DNA of 64,000 nt, taken from positions 11,230 through 75,229 of the forward strand of contig JBGOZF010000015.1 of assembly GCA_041480065.1 (NCBI GenBank). Direction: 5' to 3'. The notes under the pieces are model-generated. The model searched no databases and was not told the origin of the DNA. It worked only from the letters and a program-made list of their open reading frames with translations. The position numbers were made by a program, and so were the translations under genes. This document shows positions 36,787-45,900 of this stretch, one piece after another. Source of the DNA: Fen-999 sp041480065 (GTDB taxonomy: Bacteria > Pseudomonadota > Gammaproteobacteria > Burkholderiales > Rhodocyclaceae). Position 1 is the stretch's first letter. Each line of letters begins with the position of its first letter.

Positions 36787-36819
36787 TGCAATATTGCATG
36801 TTGAGCGGTGATCGCTCAA
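36787..36819. promoter_or_regulatory. Palindrome plus hairpin before the DUF4143 ATPase gene
   Basis: A perfect 12-bp palindrome TGCAATATTGCA (36787-36798) is followed after two bases by the inverted repeat TTGAGCG-N5-CGCTCAA (36801-36819). They lie between the metH stop and the next start codon. They could be operators or the metH transcript end; no T-tract follows. Confidence 0.45.
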
Positions 36820-36828
36820 AATGCACGC

Positions 36829-37995
36829 ATGTTGCACCGACGACTCTTGCCGACCCTGCTCCAGCGCCTGGCCCAACAGCCGGCCGCCGTGCTGCTCGGC
36901 CCCCGGCAGGTGGGCAAGACCACCCTGGCGCGGGCCGTGGCGGAGAAATGCGCCGACGCCGTGTTTCTCGACCTGGAAAGGGAAGCCGATCGCGTGCGTC
37001 TCTCCGATCCGGAGACGTTCCTGGCCCGCCACAGGCAGCACCTGGTCATCCTCGATGAGGTGCAGACGATGCCGGGCCTGTTCGCGGCGCTGCGGCCGGA
37101 GATCGATGCCGACCGCCGGCCCGGCCGTCTTCTTCTGCTCGGTTCTGCCAGCGGTCGCCTGTTGCAGCAGAGTGCCGAATCCCTGGCTGGCCGGGTGGCC
37201 TACCTGGAGTTGACGCCCTTCCTGGCCAGTGAGATCGCTACCGGTGGCGCAGACAGCGCCGGCCGTCTGTCGTCGCTATGGCTGCGCGGCGGCTTTCCCA
37301 GGAGCTTTCTGGCTGACGATGATCCCGCGTCCCTGGCCTGGCGGGGCGATTTCATCGAGACCTTCCTGGCCCGGGAGTTGCCCCAGTTCGGGGTCACGAT
37401 TCCGGCGGAAACCCTGCGCCGCTTCTGGCGCATGTGCGCCCACCTCCAGGGCCAGGTATTCAACGCCTCCCAACTGGGTCTGGCCTTGGGCGGCGTCGCC
37501 CACACCACCACAATCCGTTACCTGGATCTGCTGGTGGACGCCTTGATGCTGCGCCGCCTGGAGCCACACCTTGCCAATGTCGGCAAGCGCCTGGTGAAGT
37601 CGCCCAAGGTCTATGTTCGCGACAGCGGCCTCCTCCATGGACTGCTGGGCATCGCCTCCCTGGACGACCTGGCCGGCCACCCGATCGCCGGCCACTCCTG
37701 GGAAGGCTTCGTCATCGAGCAGATCGCCGCCATCGCCCCGCCCCTGGCCAGCCTCGGCTTCTACCGAACCGCGTCGGGTGCCGAACTGGACCTGGTGGTG
37801 GAACAGGCCGGCCGACTCATCGGCTTCGAGATCAAGCTCTCATCGGCGCCCAAACCCCGGCGGGGCTTCTGGAACGCCTGCGAGGACCTGGGCGTAACCG
37901 AGGCCTACGTAGTGGCACCGGTGCTCGACCGTTTTCCCCTCGCCGACAACGTGGAGGTGATTTCTCCCACGATGCTTGAAGGGCTTTTCCAGTGA
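36829..37995 (+). CDS. DUF4143-type AAA ATPase
   Basis: Protein of about 388 residues. The N-terminal P-loop is VLLGPRQVGKTTLAR (Walker A about 24-32), and Walker B is LVILDEVQTMPGL. The central region contains the GGFPRSFLADDD segment, and the C-terminal half (about 195-380) is the DUF4143 winged-helix/nuclease-like domain with SGAELDLVVEQAG and IGFEIKLS. That ELD...EIK pattern resembles a PD-(D/E)xK nuclease core. Members are common, mobile and poorly understood. It overlaps the next gene by GTGA. ATG 36829 gives the family N-terminus; a GTG at 36808 is the alternative. Confidence 0.8.
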   Translation: MLHRRLLPTLLQRLAQQPAAVLLGPRQVGKTTLARAVAEKCADAVFLDLEREADRVRLSDPETFLARHRQHLVILDEVQTMPGLFAALRPEIDADRRPGRLLLLGSASGRLLQQSAESLAGRVAYLELTPFLASEIATGGADSAGRLSSLWLRGGFPRSFLADDDPASLAWRGDFIETFLARELPQFGVTIPAETLRRFWRMCAHLQGQVFNASQLGLALGGVAHTTTIRYLDLLVDALMLRRLEPHLANVGKRLVKSPKVYVRDSGLLHGLLGIASLDDLAGHPIAGHSWEGFVIEQIAAIAPPLASLGFYRTASGAELDLVVEQAGRLIGFEIKLSSAPKPRRGFWNACEDLGVTEAYVVAPVLDRFPLADNVEVISPTMLEGLFQ

Positions 37996-40994
37996 GAGTT
38001 CTCGAATACGTCGGCCTCGATACTTCACGCGTCAAGAGCGCCTATCGAAAAGTTACGGACGCCATCGCGCGCGACGACTTCCGCGCCGCGCAGGTAAAGA
38101 AGCTCACCAGTCTCGCGCACGGCAAGTTCTACCGCGCCAAACTTGACGATGCCGACCGGCTGCTGTTCTCGCTGGTGCGGCACGGCGACGAAGTCTGCGC
38201 CCTGGTGCTGGAAGTGATCGCCAATCACGACTACGACAAGTCGCGCTTCCTTCGCGGTGCGAGCATCGACGAAGCGAAGATTCCCGACTGCGCCGATCAC
38301 GACATCGCCGAGGCCATCCGCGAGGCGCAGCCGGTACGCTACCTGCACCCCGAGCGCACGGCGGTACATCTGCTCGACAAGCCGATCTCCTTCGACGATG
38401 CGCAGGAAGCCGTCTATCGCCAGCCGCCGCCGCTCATCGTCGTCGGCAGCGCCGGCAGCGGCAAGACGGCGCTGACGCTAGAAAAACTCAAGCACGCCGA
38501 GGGCGAAGTGCTCTACGTCACGCACTCGGCATTTCTCGCCCAGAGCGCACGCGATCTCTACTACGCCAACGGCTTCGAGCATTCCGGACAGGAAGCGGTG
38601 TTCCTCTCCTACCGCGAATTCGTCGAGTCCATCCGCGTACCGGCCGGGCGCGAAGCGCACTGGCGCGATTTCGTCGGTTGGTTCGCCCGCATGCGCCAAT
38701 CCTTCAAGGACATCGACGGCCACCAGGCATTCGAGGAAATCCGCGGCGTGCTGGCGGCCTCGGCCGGCGGCATTCCCTCGCGCGAGGACTACCGCAACCT
38801 CGGCGTGCGCCAGTCCATATTGCCCGCCGACCGGCGCGACGCGCTCTATGACCTGTTCGGGAAGTACCGCGCCTGGCTCGCCGAGGCCAAGCTCTACGAC
38901 CTCAACCTGGTGGCCCTGGAATGGCAGCCGCTGGCGGCGCCGCGCTACGATTTCGTCGTCATCGACGAGGTGCAGGACATCACACCGGTCCAGCTCGCGC
39001 TGGTGCTGAAGACCCTGAAGAAGCCCGGCCATTTTTTGCTCTGCGGCGATTCCAACCAGATCGTCCATCCCAATTTCTTCTCCTGGGCGCAGGTGAAGAG
39101 CCTGTTCTGGCGCGATCCGCAACTGGCCGAGCGGCAGGATCTCGCCGTACTCAGCGCCAATTTCCGCAACGGCCTCGAGGCGACCCGCGTCGCCAACACG
39201 CTGCTCAAGATCAAGCAGAAGCGTTTCGGCTCCATCGACCGCGAGAGCAACTTCCTCGTGCAGGCCGTCGGCGGCGAACCAGGGCAGGTGGCGCTCTTGG
39301 CGGACAAGGACGCGGTGAAGAAGGAACTCGACCAGAAGATCCGCCAGTCCACCCAGTTCGCCGTGCTGGTCATGCGCGACGAGGACAAGGTCGAGGCGCG
39401 CAGGCACTTCGCCACGCCGCTGCTGTTCTCCATCCACGAGGCCAAGGGACTGGAGTATGAGAACATCGTCCTCTACCGCTTCGTCTCCGATCATCGGGCC
39501 GAATTTGCCGATATCGCCGACGGCGTGGACAAGAAGGATCTTGCCGTCGACACTCTCGACTACCGGCGGGCGAAGGACAAGCACGACAAGTCGCTGGAGG
39601 TCTACAAGTTTTACGTCAATGCGCTCTATGTCGCGCTGACAAGGGCGGTAAGGAACCTCTACCTCATCGAGTCCGACACCTCGCATCCGCTCTTCGGTCT
39701 GCTCGATCTGGCGCCGGCAGGGCAGGTGAAGGTCGAGGCCAGGCAATCGACGCTCGAGGACTGGCAGAAGGAAGCGCGCAAGCTCGAACTGCAAGGAAAG
39801 CAGGAGCAGGCCGAGGCCATCCGCCGCGGCATCCTGAAGCAGACGCCGGTGCCCTGGCCCGTGTTCGACGAAGCGAAGACGCGTGAGCTGCTTGTCAAGG
39901 TGTTCCGCGACCGAGCCCCGGGCGGCAAGCCTCTTCAGCAACTCTATGAAATCGCCGCCTGTTATGACGAACCGGTGCTGGCCGACTGGCTGGTGCAGGA
40001 AGCGAAATTTCACACCGCGAAGAACTTTGTCCAGCAGCGCATGACGCTGAGCCGCAAGACCTACCAGCCGTATTTCGCCGGCCACTTCAAGGACATCCTG
40101 CGCCAGTGCGACCAGTATGGACTCGAACATCGCCTGCCCATGAACCAGACACCGCTCATGGCCGCGGCAGCGGCGGGCAACGTGGCGCTGGCGGAAGCCC
40201 TGCTGGAGCGCGGCGCCGACCGAGAGGCAGTCGATCACCATGGCTGCAACGCCTTGCACTGGGCCATGCGCGAAACTTTTCGCGACCAGAAAGTTGGCGG
40301 TGGGCCTTTCGCCGCACTCTACGATCTGCTCGCCCCGGCCGCCATCGATGTAAACACCGGCGACCGGCTCGTCCGCATTGACCGGCACCTGTCCGAATAC
40401 TTCCTGTTCCAGACCCTTTGGACGCTGTTCAAGTCGCGCTTCACCCACTGGCAGCGCCGGCCCTACGGCGCCTTCGAGACCCAGGCCATCCTCGAAGCCT
40501 GGCAACATCTGCCGGCCAACGTGCTGCGGCCGGAACGCAACAAGCGCCAGCATCTCTCCGGCGTACTTGCCCGCAACGAAGTGGAGCGCGACTACGCCTA
40601 CAACCGGGCACTGTTCATGCGCGTCGAACAAGGCTGGTACCAGTTCAATCCCAAGCTGTCCGTGCGCGGCAGGCAGGGCGAAGGCGATGTCTGGGTGCCG
40701 ATCTACCAGGCGCTGAACCTCTCGCTCGTCAAAGAGTTCGCGACAGATATGGTTTGGTCGCGCATCGACGACTACCTGGACCGGGCTGGGCTGCCCAAGC
40801 CCGCCGTGCCCATCGCTGCCGAGAAGGCCGTTGCGCGACTGGAAGCCGAAGAGCGCGAGCGGGCGCAACAGGAAGCCGAACGGCAGGCGCGCCGGAACCG
40901 TCCGCCGCCCGAACCCAAGTGGGGCACGAAGGAAGCCAAGCAGCGCGAGATCGAACGGTTGATGGCCGAAATGGCGGCGCGGAAGAAGAGCTGA
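37992..40994 (+). CDS. UvrD-like SF1 helicase with RelE-like N-terminus and ankyrin repeats
   Basis: Protein of 1000 residues. Residues 15-90 resemble a RelE/ParE-type fold (KFYRAKLDDADRLLFSLVR, then LVLEVIANHDYDKSRFL). The SF1 helicase core runs about 140-570: Walker A GSAGSGKT (152-159), Walker B VVIDEVQDI (322-330), motif III LLCGDSNQI, motif V HEAKGLEYENIVLY (482-495) and motif VI YVALTRAVRNLYLI. Ankyrin-like repeats lie near 715-760 (TPLMAAAAAGNVALAEALLE), and the C-terminus is a basic, charged tail. The GTG start at 37992 overlaps the upstream ATPase stop (GTGA), so the two are coupled. Function is unknown; the context and domain mix suggest defence or RNA/DNA processing. Confidence 0.8.
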   Translation: MRVLEYVGLDTSRVKSAYRKVTDAIARDDFRAAQVKKLTSLAHGKFYRAKLDDADRLLFSLVRHGDEVCALVLEVIANHDYDKSRFLRGASIDEAKIPDCADHDIAEAIREAQPVRYLHPERTAVHLLDKPISFDDAQEAVYRQPPPLIVVGSAGSGKTALTLEKLKHAEGEVLYVTHSAFLAQSARDLYYANGFEHSGQEAVFLSYREFVESIRVPAGREAHWRDFVGWFARMRQSFKDIDGHQAFEEIRGVLAASAGGIPSREDYRNLGVRQSILPADRRDALYDLFGKYRAWLAEAKLYDLNLVALEWQPLAAPRYDFVVIDEVQDITPVQLALVLKTLKKPGHFLLCGDSNQIVHPNFFSWAQVKSLFWRDPQLAERQDLAVLSANFRNGLEATRVANTLLKIKQKRFGSIDRESNFLVQAVGGEPGQVALLADKDAVKKELDQKIRQSTQFAVLVMRDEDKVEARRHFATPLLFSIHEAKGLEYENIVLYRFVSDHRAEFADIADGVDKKDLAVDTLDYRRAKDKHDKSLEVYKFYVNALYVALTRAVRNLYLIESDTSHPLFGLLDLAPAGQVKVEARQSTLEDWQKEARKLELQGKQEQAEAIRRGILKQTPVPWPVFDEAKTRELLVKVFRDRAPGGKPLQQLYEIAACYDEPVLADWLVQEAKFHTAKNFVQQRMTLSRKTYQPYFAGHFKDILRQCDQYGLEHRLPMNQTPLMAAAAAGNVALAEALLERGADREAVDHHGCNALHWAMRETFRDQKVGGGPFAALYDLLAPAAIDVNTGDRLVRIDRHLSEYFLFQTLWTLFKSRFTHWQRRPYGAFETQAILEAWQHLPANVLRPERNKRQHLSGVLARNEVERDYAYNRALFMRVEQGWYQFNPKLSVRGRQGEGDVWVPIYQALNLSLVKEFATDMVWSRIDDYLDRAGLPKPAVPIAAEKAVARLEAEERERAQQEAERQARRNRPPPEPKWGTKEAKQREIERLMAEMAARKKS

Positions 40995-41001
40995 TCCTCT
41001 T

Positions 41002-41018
41002 GGCGGCCGCAGGCCGCC
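41002..41018. other. GC hairpin after the SF1 helicase gene
   Basis: Seven-base stem GGCGGCC / GGCCGCC with a 3-base loop, eight bases past the helicase stop codon. No T-tract follows, so termination is uncertain. Confidence 0.35.
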
Positions 41019-41131
41019 CCTTCCGTTCGCTACCCCTCAGGAAGGCCGTCCGGCCCTCATTTCGGACGCCCATGGAAATAACGCTTTCGGCAAGTCATTG
41101 ACGCAAAATGTTTTTGGCGAATTCCTGAGTC

Positions 41132-41163
41132 TATTTTCAAAGGCGTTTGAAAACAAACTGCCT
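41132..41163 (-). terminator. Probable terminator of the defence operon
   Basis: On the minus strand AGGCAGTTTG pairs with CAAACGCCT around a TTTT loop with one bulged base, followed by TTTGAAAAT. It lies just past the DUF4276-like stop at 41168. The T-run is imperfect, so it is only a moderate intrinsic terminator. Confidence 0.45.
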
Positions 41164-41167
41164 GCCT

Positions 41168-41764
41168 TTACCCGCCGAGTTTGGCTTCGAACCTGGCGAA
41201 CGAGGCCGATCGCCGCAGCTTCCTCCAGTCGGGTTCGCCTTCCTGGAGAATCTTGAGCGCATGGACGCGGTCCTCGTAACGCCAATTCCGCGCGGCCTTG
41301 AAGTGCTTCACCATCCGGGCCTTGGGTTGTGGTGTTCGATCCGGCTTGGAAATGCGTCCCACCTTGCAGGCGTGCGCCGCCGTCGACAGATAGGCCGAGA
41401 TCTTCGTCTCGTCGGCCAGCAGCCAGCTTTCCAGTTCCTGCTCGATGCAGACCAGGAATACCGCAGCGCCGGCAACCCCGGCCTTGGCAAGGCTGTCGAG
41501 CAGCTCCAGGCGTTCGTTTCTCCGGCAGGGCTTGTGTTTCTTGTCGGGCCAAGCCGGGCGGAGGTCCCAAACAATCAACACCCGCACGCAACCATCGGCC
41601 AGCAGCCTGGCGGCTACTGCGCCCGCGTCTGTCAACAGGTTCGCCTTGTTGTCCAGCGTGCGCGACACCAGCGTTGCGGCCGGCCGCAGCTTCCCAGCCA
41701 AGTATTCGCACACTTGCTTGTCCGCACCCTGGGGGCCGCACTCGAAAACCATGCCGATCTTCAT
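41168..41764 (-). CDS. DUF4276-like TOPRIM-related protein
   Basis: Protein of 198 residues, probably of the DUF4276 group often encoded next to AAA ATPases. The N-terminal MKIGMVFECGPQGADKQVCEY gives a TOPRIM-like first strand with Glu8. The next acidic position is seen in VLIVWDLRPAW, where the canonical DxD has only one Asp, so metal binding may differ. LVCIEQELESWLLAD and a basic C-terminal half match the family pattern. Its ATG overlaps the stop of the upstream ATPase gene (ATGA). It probably acts with that ATPase, as OLD-type nucleases combine the two activities in one chain. The assignment is tentative. Confidence 0.65.
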   Translation of the reverse strand: MKIGMVFECGPQGADKQVCEYLAGKLRPAATLVSRTLDNKANLLTDAGAVAARLLADGCVRVLIVWDLRPAWPDKKHKPCRRNERLELLDSLAKAGVAGAAVFLVCIEQELESWLLADETKISAYLSTAAHACKVGRISKPDRTPQPKARMVKHFKAARNWRYEDRVHALKILQEGEPDWRKLRRSASFARFEAKLGG

Positions 41765-42900
41765 GACTCATTCCCCGACAAGCTGCCCATGGTGTAGAGC
41801 TTGCCGGGCGCGAAGTCGGCGGCCCAGCGTTCCAGGCCAACATTGTCGGCAGGACGCTTGAAGCGGGGCTGGCCCTTGGCGTCCCGCTCGACGAAGACCA
41901 AGTGATCCAGGGTCAGCAGGTCCAGGAGATAAGGCGAATGGGAGGTAGCAACAACCTGAGTGGTACCGCCGAGTACCGCGTTGCGAACTTCCTCCACGAT
42001 CAGATGAATGCTGCGCGGATCGAGGCCGTTTTCCAGTTCCTCAATGAAGATGACCGGCGGCGGGTCCGGGTCGCGCAGCAGGCACAGGATCGCCAGCAGC
42101 CGCAGGGTGCCCGAAGAAAAGAGCCAACTGGGCACGCGGAAATTCTGTTCCGCCAACTCCAGGAATACGCGCCGGTCGATGTCTCCTTGCGGCAGCACGG
42201 GGCGAATGTCCTTGGCGTAGCTCAGCACGAACTGCATGGTCTCGACCACGCCGTTGAAGGCGTTGGCGTCCCGTTCCGCCAAGTCCAGGATGAAGCCGCC
42301 CAGATTGGAACCGTCGCGCGCCAGGGCCACCCGCCCCCGGACCCGCTTCTGGGGCTGGGCCGGCCCCATGACGTCGGGCTGGAGAGCGACGAATTGCCAG
42401 CGTTCAACAGCATCGTAGAGTTGCCGCAGGTCGCCCACGGGTTGGACGATGGAGCGGCCCTCGCCATAGGTCTGTGCCGCGCCGGCGAAGTCGCGAATGG
42501 TTTTGAAGCCATCGGGACCGGCATAGGATTCCGCCTGGATGTACTGCAAGCCGGACCCGCGCACGTTGAGGGACATCTCGCCCTTCACCCCGCCCCACTG
42601 CCGCACCCTTCCATGAAAGCGAATCCCGATGGCGCCCTGTTGGCTTTCGGGATCGGCGATGGCCTGCTGGACGAGCAGACGCGCGCCCTTGTGGCGCGCA
42701 TGCTCGATGCCGTTGAAGGGGGCAAAGGCCGCATCGACGCCTTCGGTGACCACGGCGCGATAGAGTTGGAGAGCCTCGATCAGGCTCGACTTTCCCGCCC
42801 CGTTGTTGCCGATAAAGACCGTAAGCGGGCCGAGCTTGATCGGGCCGGAATCCCGGATGGCCTTGAAGTTCGCGATGCGGACGGTGCTCAGATGTCTCAT
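41761..42900 (-). CDS. AAA family ATPase of a defence-type operon
   Basis: Protein of 379 residues related to SMC/OLD-like AAA ATPases (AAA_15/AAA_21, COG4637 type). The N-terminus MRHLSTVRIANFKAIRDSG is typical. Walker A is FIGNNGAGKSSLIEA (29-43), the signature region is FSSGTLRLLAI, Walker B is PVIFIEELENGLDPRS, and the H-loop is ATSHSPYLLD. There is no TOPRIM domain in the chain; the separate DUF4276-like protein downstream may supply it. Its ATG overlaps the methyltransferase stop (ATGA) and its stop overlaps the next start (ATGA), so the three genes are coupled. Confidence 0.85.
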   Translation of the reverse strand: MRHLSTVRIANFKAIRDSGPIKLGPLTVFIGNNGAGKSSLIEALQLYRAVVTEGVDAAFAPFNGIEHARHKGARLLVQQAIADPESQQGAIGIRFHGRVRQWGGVKGEMSLNVRGSGLQYIQAESYAGPDGFKTIRDFAGAAQTYGEGRSIVQPVGDLRQLYDAVERWQFVALQPDVMGPAQPQKRVRGRVALARDGSNLGGFILDLAERDANAFNGVVETMQFVLSYAKDIRPVLPQGDIDRRVFLELAEQNFRVPSWLFSSGTLRLLAILCLLRDPDPPPVIFIEELENGLDPRSIHLIVEEVRNAVLGGTTQVVATSHSPYLLDLLTLDHLVFVERDAKGQPRFKRPADNVGLERWAADFAPGKLYTMGSLSGNES

Positions 42901-45900
42901 GGGATCAGCCCTCTTTCCACATCCCGATAGGCGTTGCGGGCGGCATGTTTCGTTGCCTCATCCACCAAAGGAAAGGAGGCAAGTATATGGACAAACTCTT
43001 CCTCGGTGACACCATAGAGATGGGCTACCAGCCCATCCAACTCGGCGCGCAGGCGGGCGCGCTCGGCCGCTTCCAGAGGCTGGTGGCGCGTGAGGCCGAC
43101 CTCCTTGGCGAGTGCGTCGAACTCGGGCGAAACGCAGGTGAGGCGGGCGGCGCGGGAGACGATGGGGGCGAAGGCGGGGTCGTCGTCGGTGAGGCGCGGC
43201 ACCGGAACCTGATAGACGTAGAACATGTTCAGGTGAGCTGTGATCTTCTGCCGCAGGAGCCAATCCACAACGAAACTATTGAAACAGCCAACGAGAAATA
43301 GCTCCTCGCCTGACGTCAAGGAAGGGGCTACGGACCAACTGTCCACCGTTACAACAAAGTCAAACGGCTGGAGCAGGTTGATGGTGTTGCCCGCAAAAAC
43401 ATTAGGGGGCAGAACAGCACAAATCATCGAGCGTTCGTCGGTGTTGCGCGCAATGTCTCGAAAACCAAACCTGTAACGCTGGTGGTCAAGCGGGATTTCA
43501 TCAACGCGGACTATTTCTTCCAGTAACGCCTCATCCTCCATGCCCAGTCGCTTCAACTGCAAGCGTATGCCTCGCGCACGCGAAGCGCGCAGCACGTCTT
43601 CTGCCTCCTCCTGATCGACCCAATAGCGCGGTTGCTCGAACGCGGCATTGAACTGGTGAATCATCTTGCCCTCAAACAACGGCAGCCGGCTCTTGGCGGG
43701 CGCCGTCTTGAACAGCTTGCTGTCGTTAGTCATGTGGAATTCGGCGGTGAAGCCTACGTTCCATTCGCCTGCCCGTTGCTCTCCCAGCAGCGGAAACCTG
43801 AGCATCCTCTCGGCGATGGCGGCATCCTTGGCCGAGTTGAATTCCATCACCGAATGGGAATCCGGCGAGAGCCGCCTGATCAGTTCGACCGGCAGGGTGA
43901 AGCCAATTTCCGCGGGGAAGCGGTCCAGTTCGGCCACGTCCAGGCGCATGAAGGCGGCCGGGAAAGACTCCGTCCGGCCGCCCTTCTCGAAGGTAAGGAC
44001 GACGAACTTGAAGCGGCTATCCACTCCCTCGAAGATCGTCTTGCGGTTCTCGAAGCCGAACAGGCCGGTGACGGTGTTCTCGTCGAAGAGCATATCGCGC
44101 AAGCCCTTCGCCCCCAGGTCCGTGTAGATGCCCGAGGGAATCACGATGCCGCACTCGCCGCCTTTCCGCAGCAGGTTGGCGCACTGCTCCAGGAACAGCT
44201 TGTAGAGATTGATGTCGGAGCCGGTCTTCTTGCCATTGACGATGGCGGACTGGCTCTTGTACTGCGGCGCGGCGCGGAACCAGGTGGAGACATGGGGAAA
44301 GCGGGAGAGGTAGTCGAGCCAGGCGGCACGGATTTCCGGATTCTTCAGCAGTTCGGCCTGTTCTTTCTCGAACTCCTTGATGGTCATCTTGTTCTTGGTG
44401 ACCAGATCGGAATGCTCCTGGAAGAACTCCTTGGCGTTGGGCTTGAAGATTTCCCACGGCGGGTTGGTGATGATGGCGTCGAAGCCGCCGCGCTTGTGCA
44501 GGATGTCGTCGAACTCGAAACCCCAGTGGAAGGGGTGCAGGGCCGCGATATCGGGCGGGCGCAGGTCCCGCTTCTTCGACCTGCCTTCCTTGTTCTTCGC
44601 GCCGTCCCAGGCCGCTTCCTCGACGCGGACGCCGGCGTCCACCATGGCGGCCAACAGCACCTGATTCAGGGTGCCCTGGGCTTGGGCCTTGAAAGCATCG
44701 ATCTCGGACTTCAGGCTGGACAGCGCCTGGGAATCCGGCGCCCAGCCGGCCGTGTGGCGGAACAAGTCGACTTTCTGGTTGAGCGTGTCCAGCACATGGC
44801 GATAGCTGCCCTGGTTCATCTGATCGACCAGGTCACGGTGCGACTCGAAGTCCTCCGCCTCGATATGCAGCAGGCCGACCAGCGAATTGCCGGCCAGGAT
44901 GTTGAAATCGATATTGGGCAGCGGCTCCAGTTGCTCCACCGTGCGCGCCGATGCCACCAAAGCGAGGAACAGGCGCAGGCGGGCGATTTCCGTGGCCTCT
45001 TCCATCAGATCAACCCCGAAGAGGTTGTCGGTGATGATGGTGCGCTTGATGAAGTAGCCCAGGCTCTTGTGTTCGGTTTCCCACTTCTTGAGCTTCTCGT
45101 TGAGCCCCTTGTCGTTGATGAGCTTGATGCGGCCGACGATGGCGGAATAGATATTCACCAGCGTCTTCATTGCGGCGACCAGGAAGGCGCCGGAGCCGCA
45201 GGCCGGGTCGAGGAGCTTGAGCCTGGGCAGCACTTCTTCCAGCAATTCGCGGCACAAAGGAGCATCCAGGTGCAGCAATAGGTCGGGCAGGGTCTGGAAC
45301 TTGCGGCCGGCCATCAAGGGAATCTCGAATGGGTTTTCCGTATTCACGCGGGCCAGGATCAGCCGGTGGATGGTGCGCTCGCAAAGATATTCGGTGATCT
45401 CGGGCCGGGTGTAGTAGGCGCCGAAGGCTTTCTGGTTGATGTACTTCTCGAAGATGTAGCCCAGCACGTCCGGGTTGATCTCGTCGGCCTTGCCGCCGGG
45501 GGTATCGTCCAGGTTCCAGGAGTAGGCGTCGAACAGCACGAACAGGCGCTCGAACGCGATGTCGGGAATGAAGAGGTCGCGGCCGACGCGAATCTGCCCG
45601 GCGGCATCCTTCTCCAGGCGATGGGGAATGAACAGGCCGCCATTGAGGTAACGAATGTTGCCGGTCAGGGCCTTGGCCGCTTCATCTCGCTGGCCTTCGG
45701 GTTTGGCGAAGGCTTCGAAGAACAGGGCATTGAGGAATTCGCCGAAGAAACGGTTCTCGCCCCGCGTCCGGCTTTGCCCGAGCTTTGCCAACAGGTAGTC
45801 AAAGTTGCCGTGGCCCGTGGCGGGATCGTGATCCAGAAAGCCCTTCTTCTGTAGGAACCAGACGAACATCAGGCGGTTGAGCACCACCGAGGCATACCAG

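Noticed and set aside
38478..40868. A 796-codon minus-strand frame opposite the SF1 helicase
   Set aside because: The plus-strand helicase has all expected motifs in order, and the antisense frame has none.
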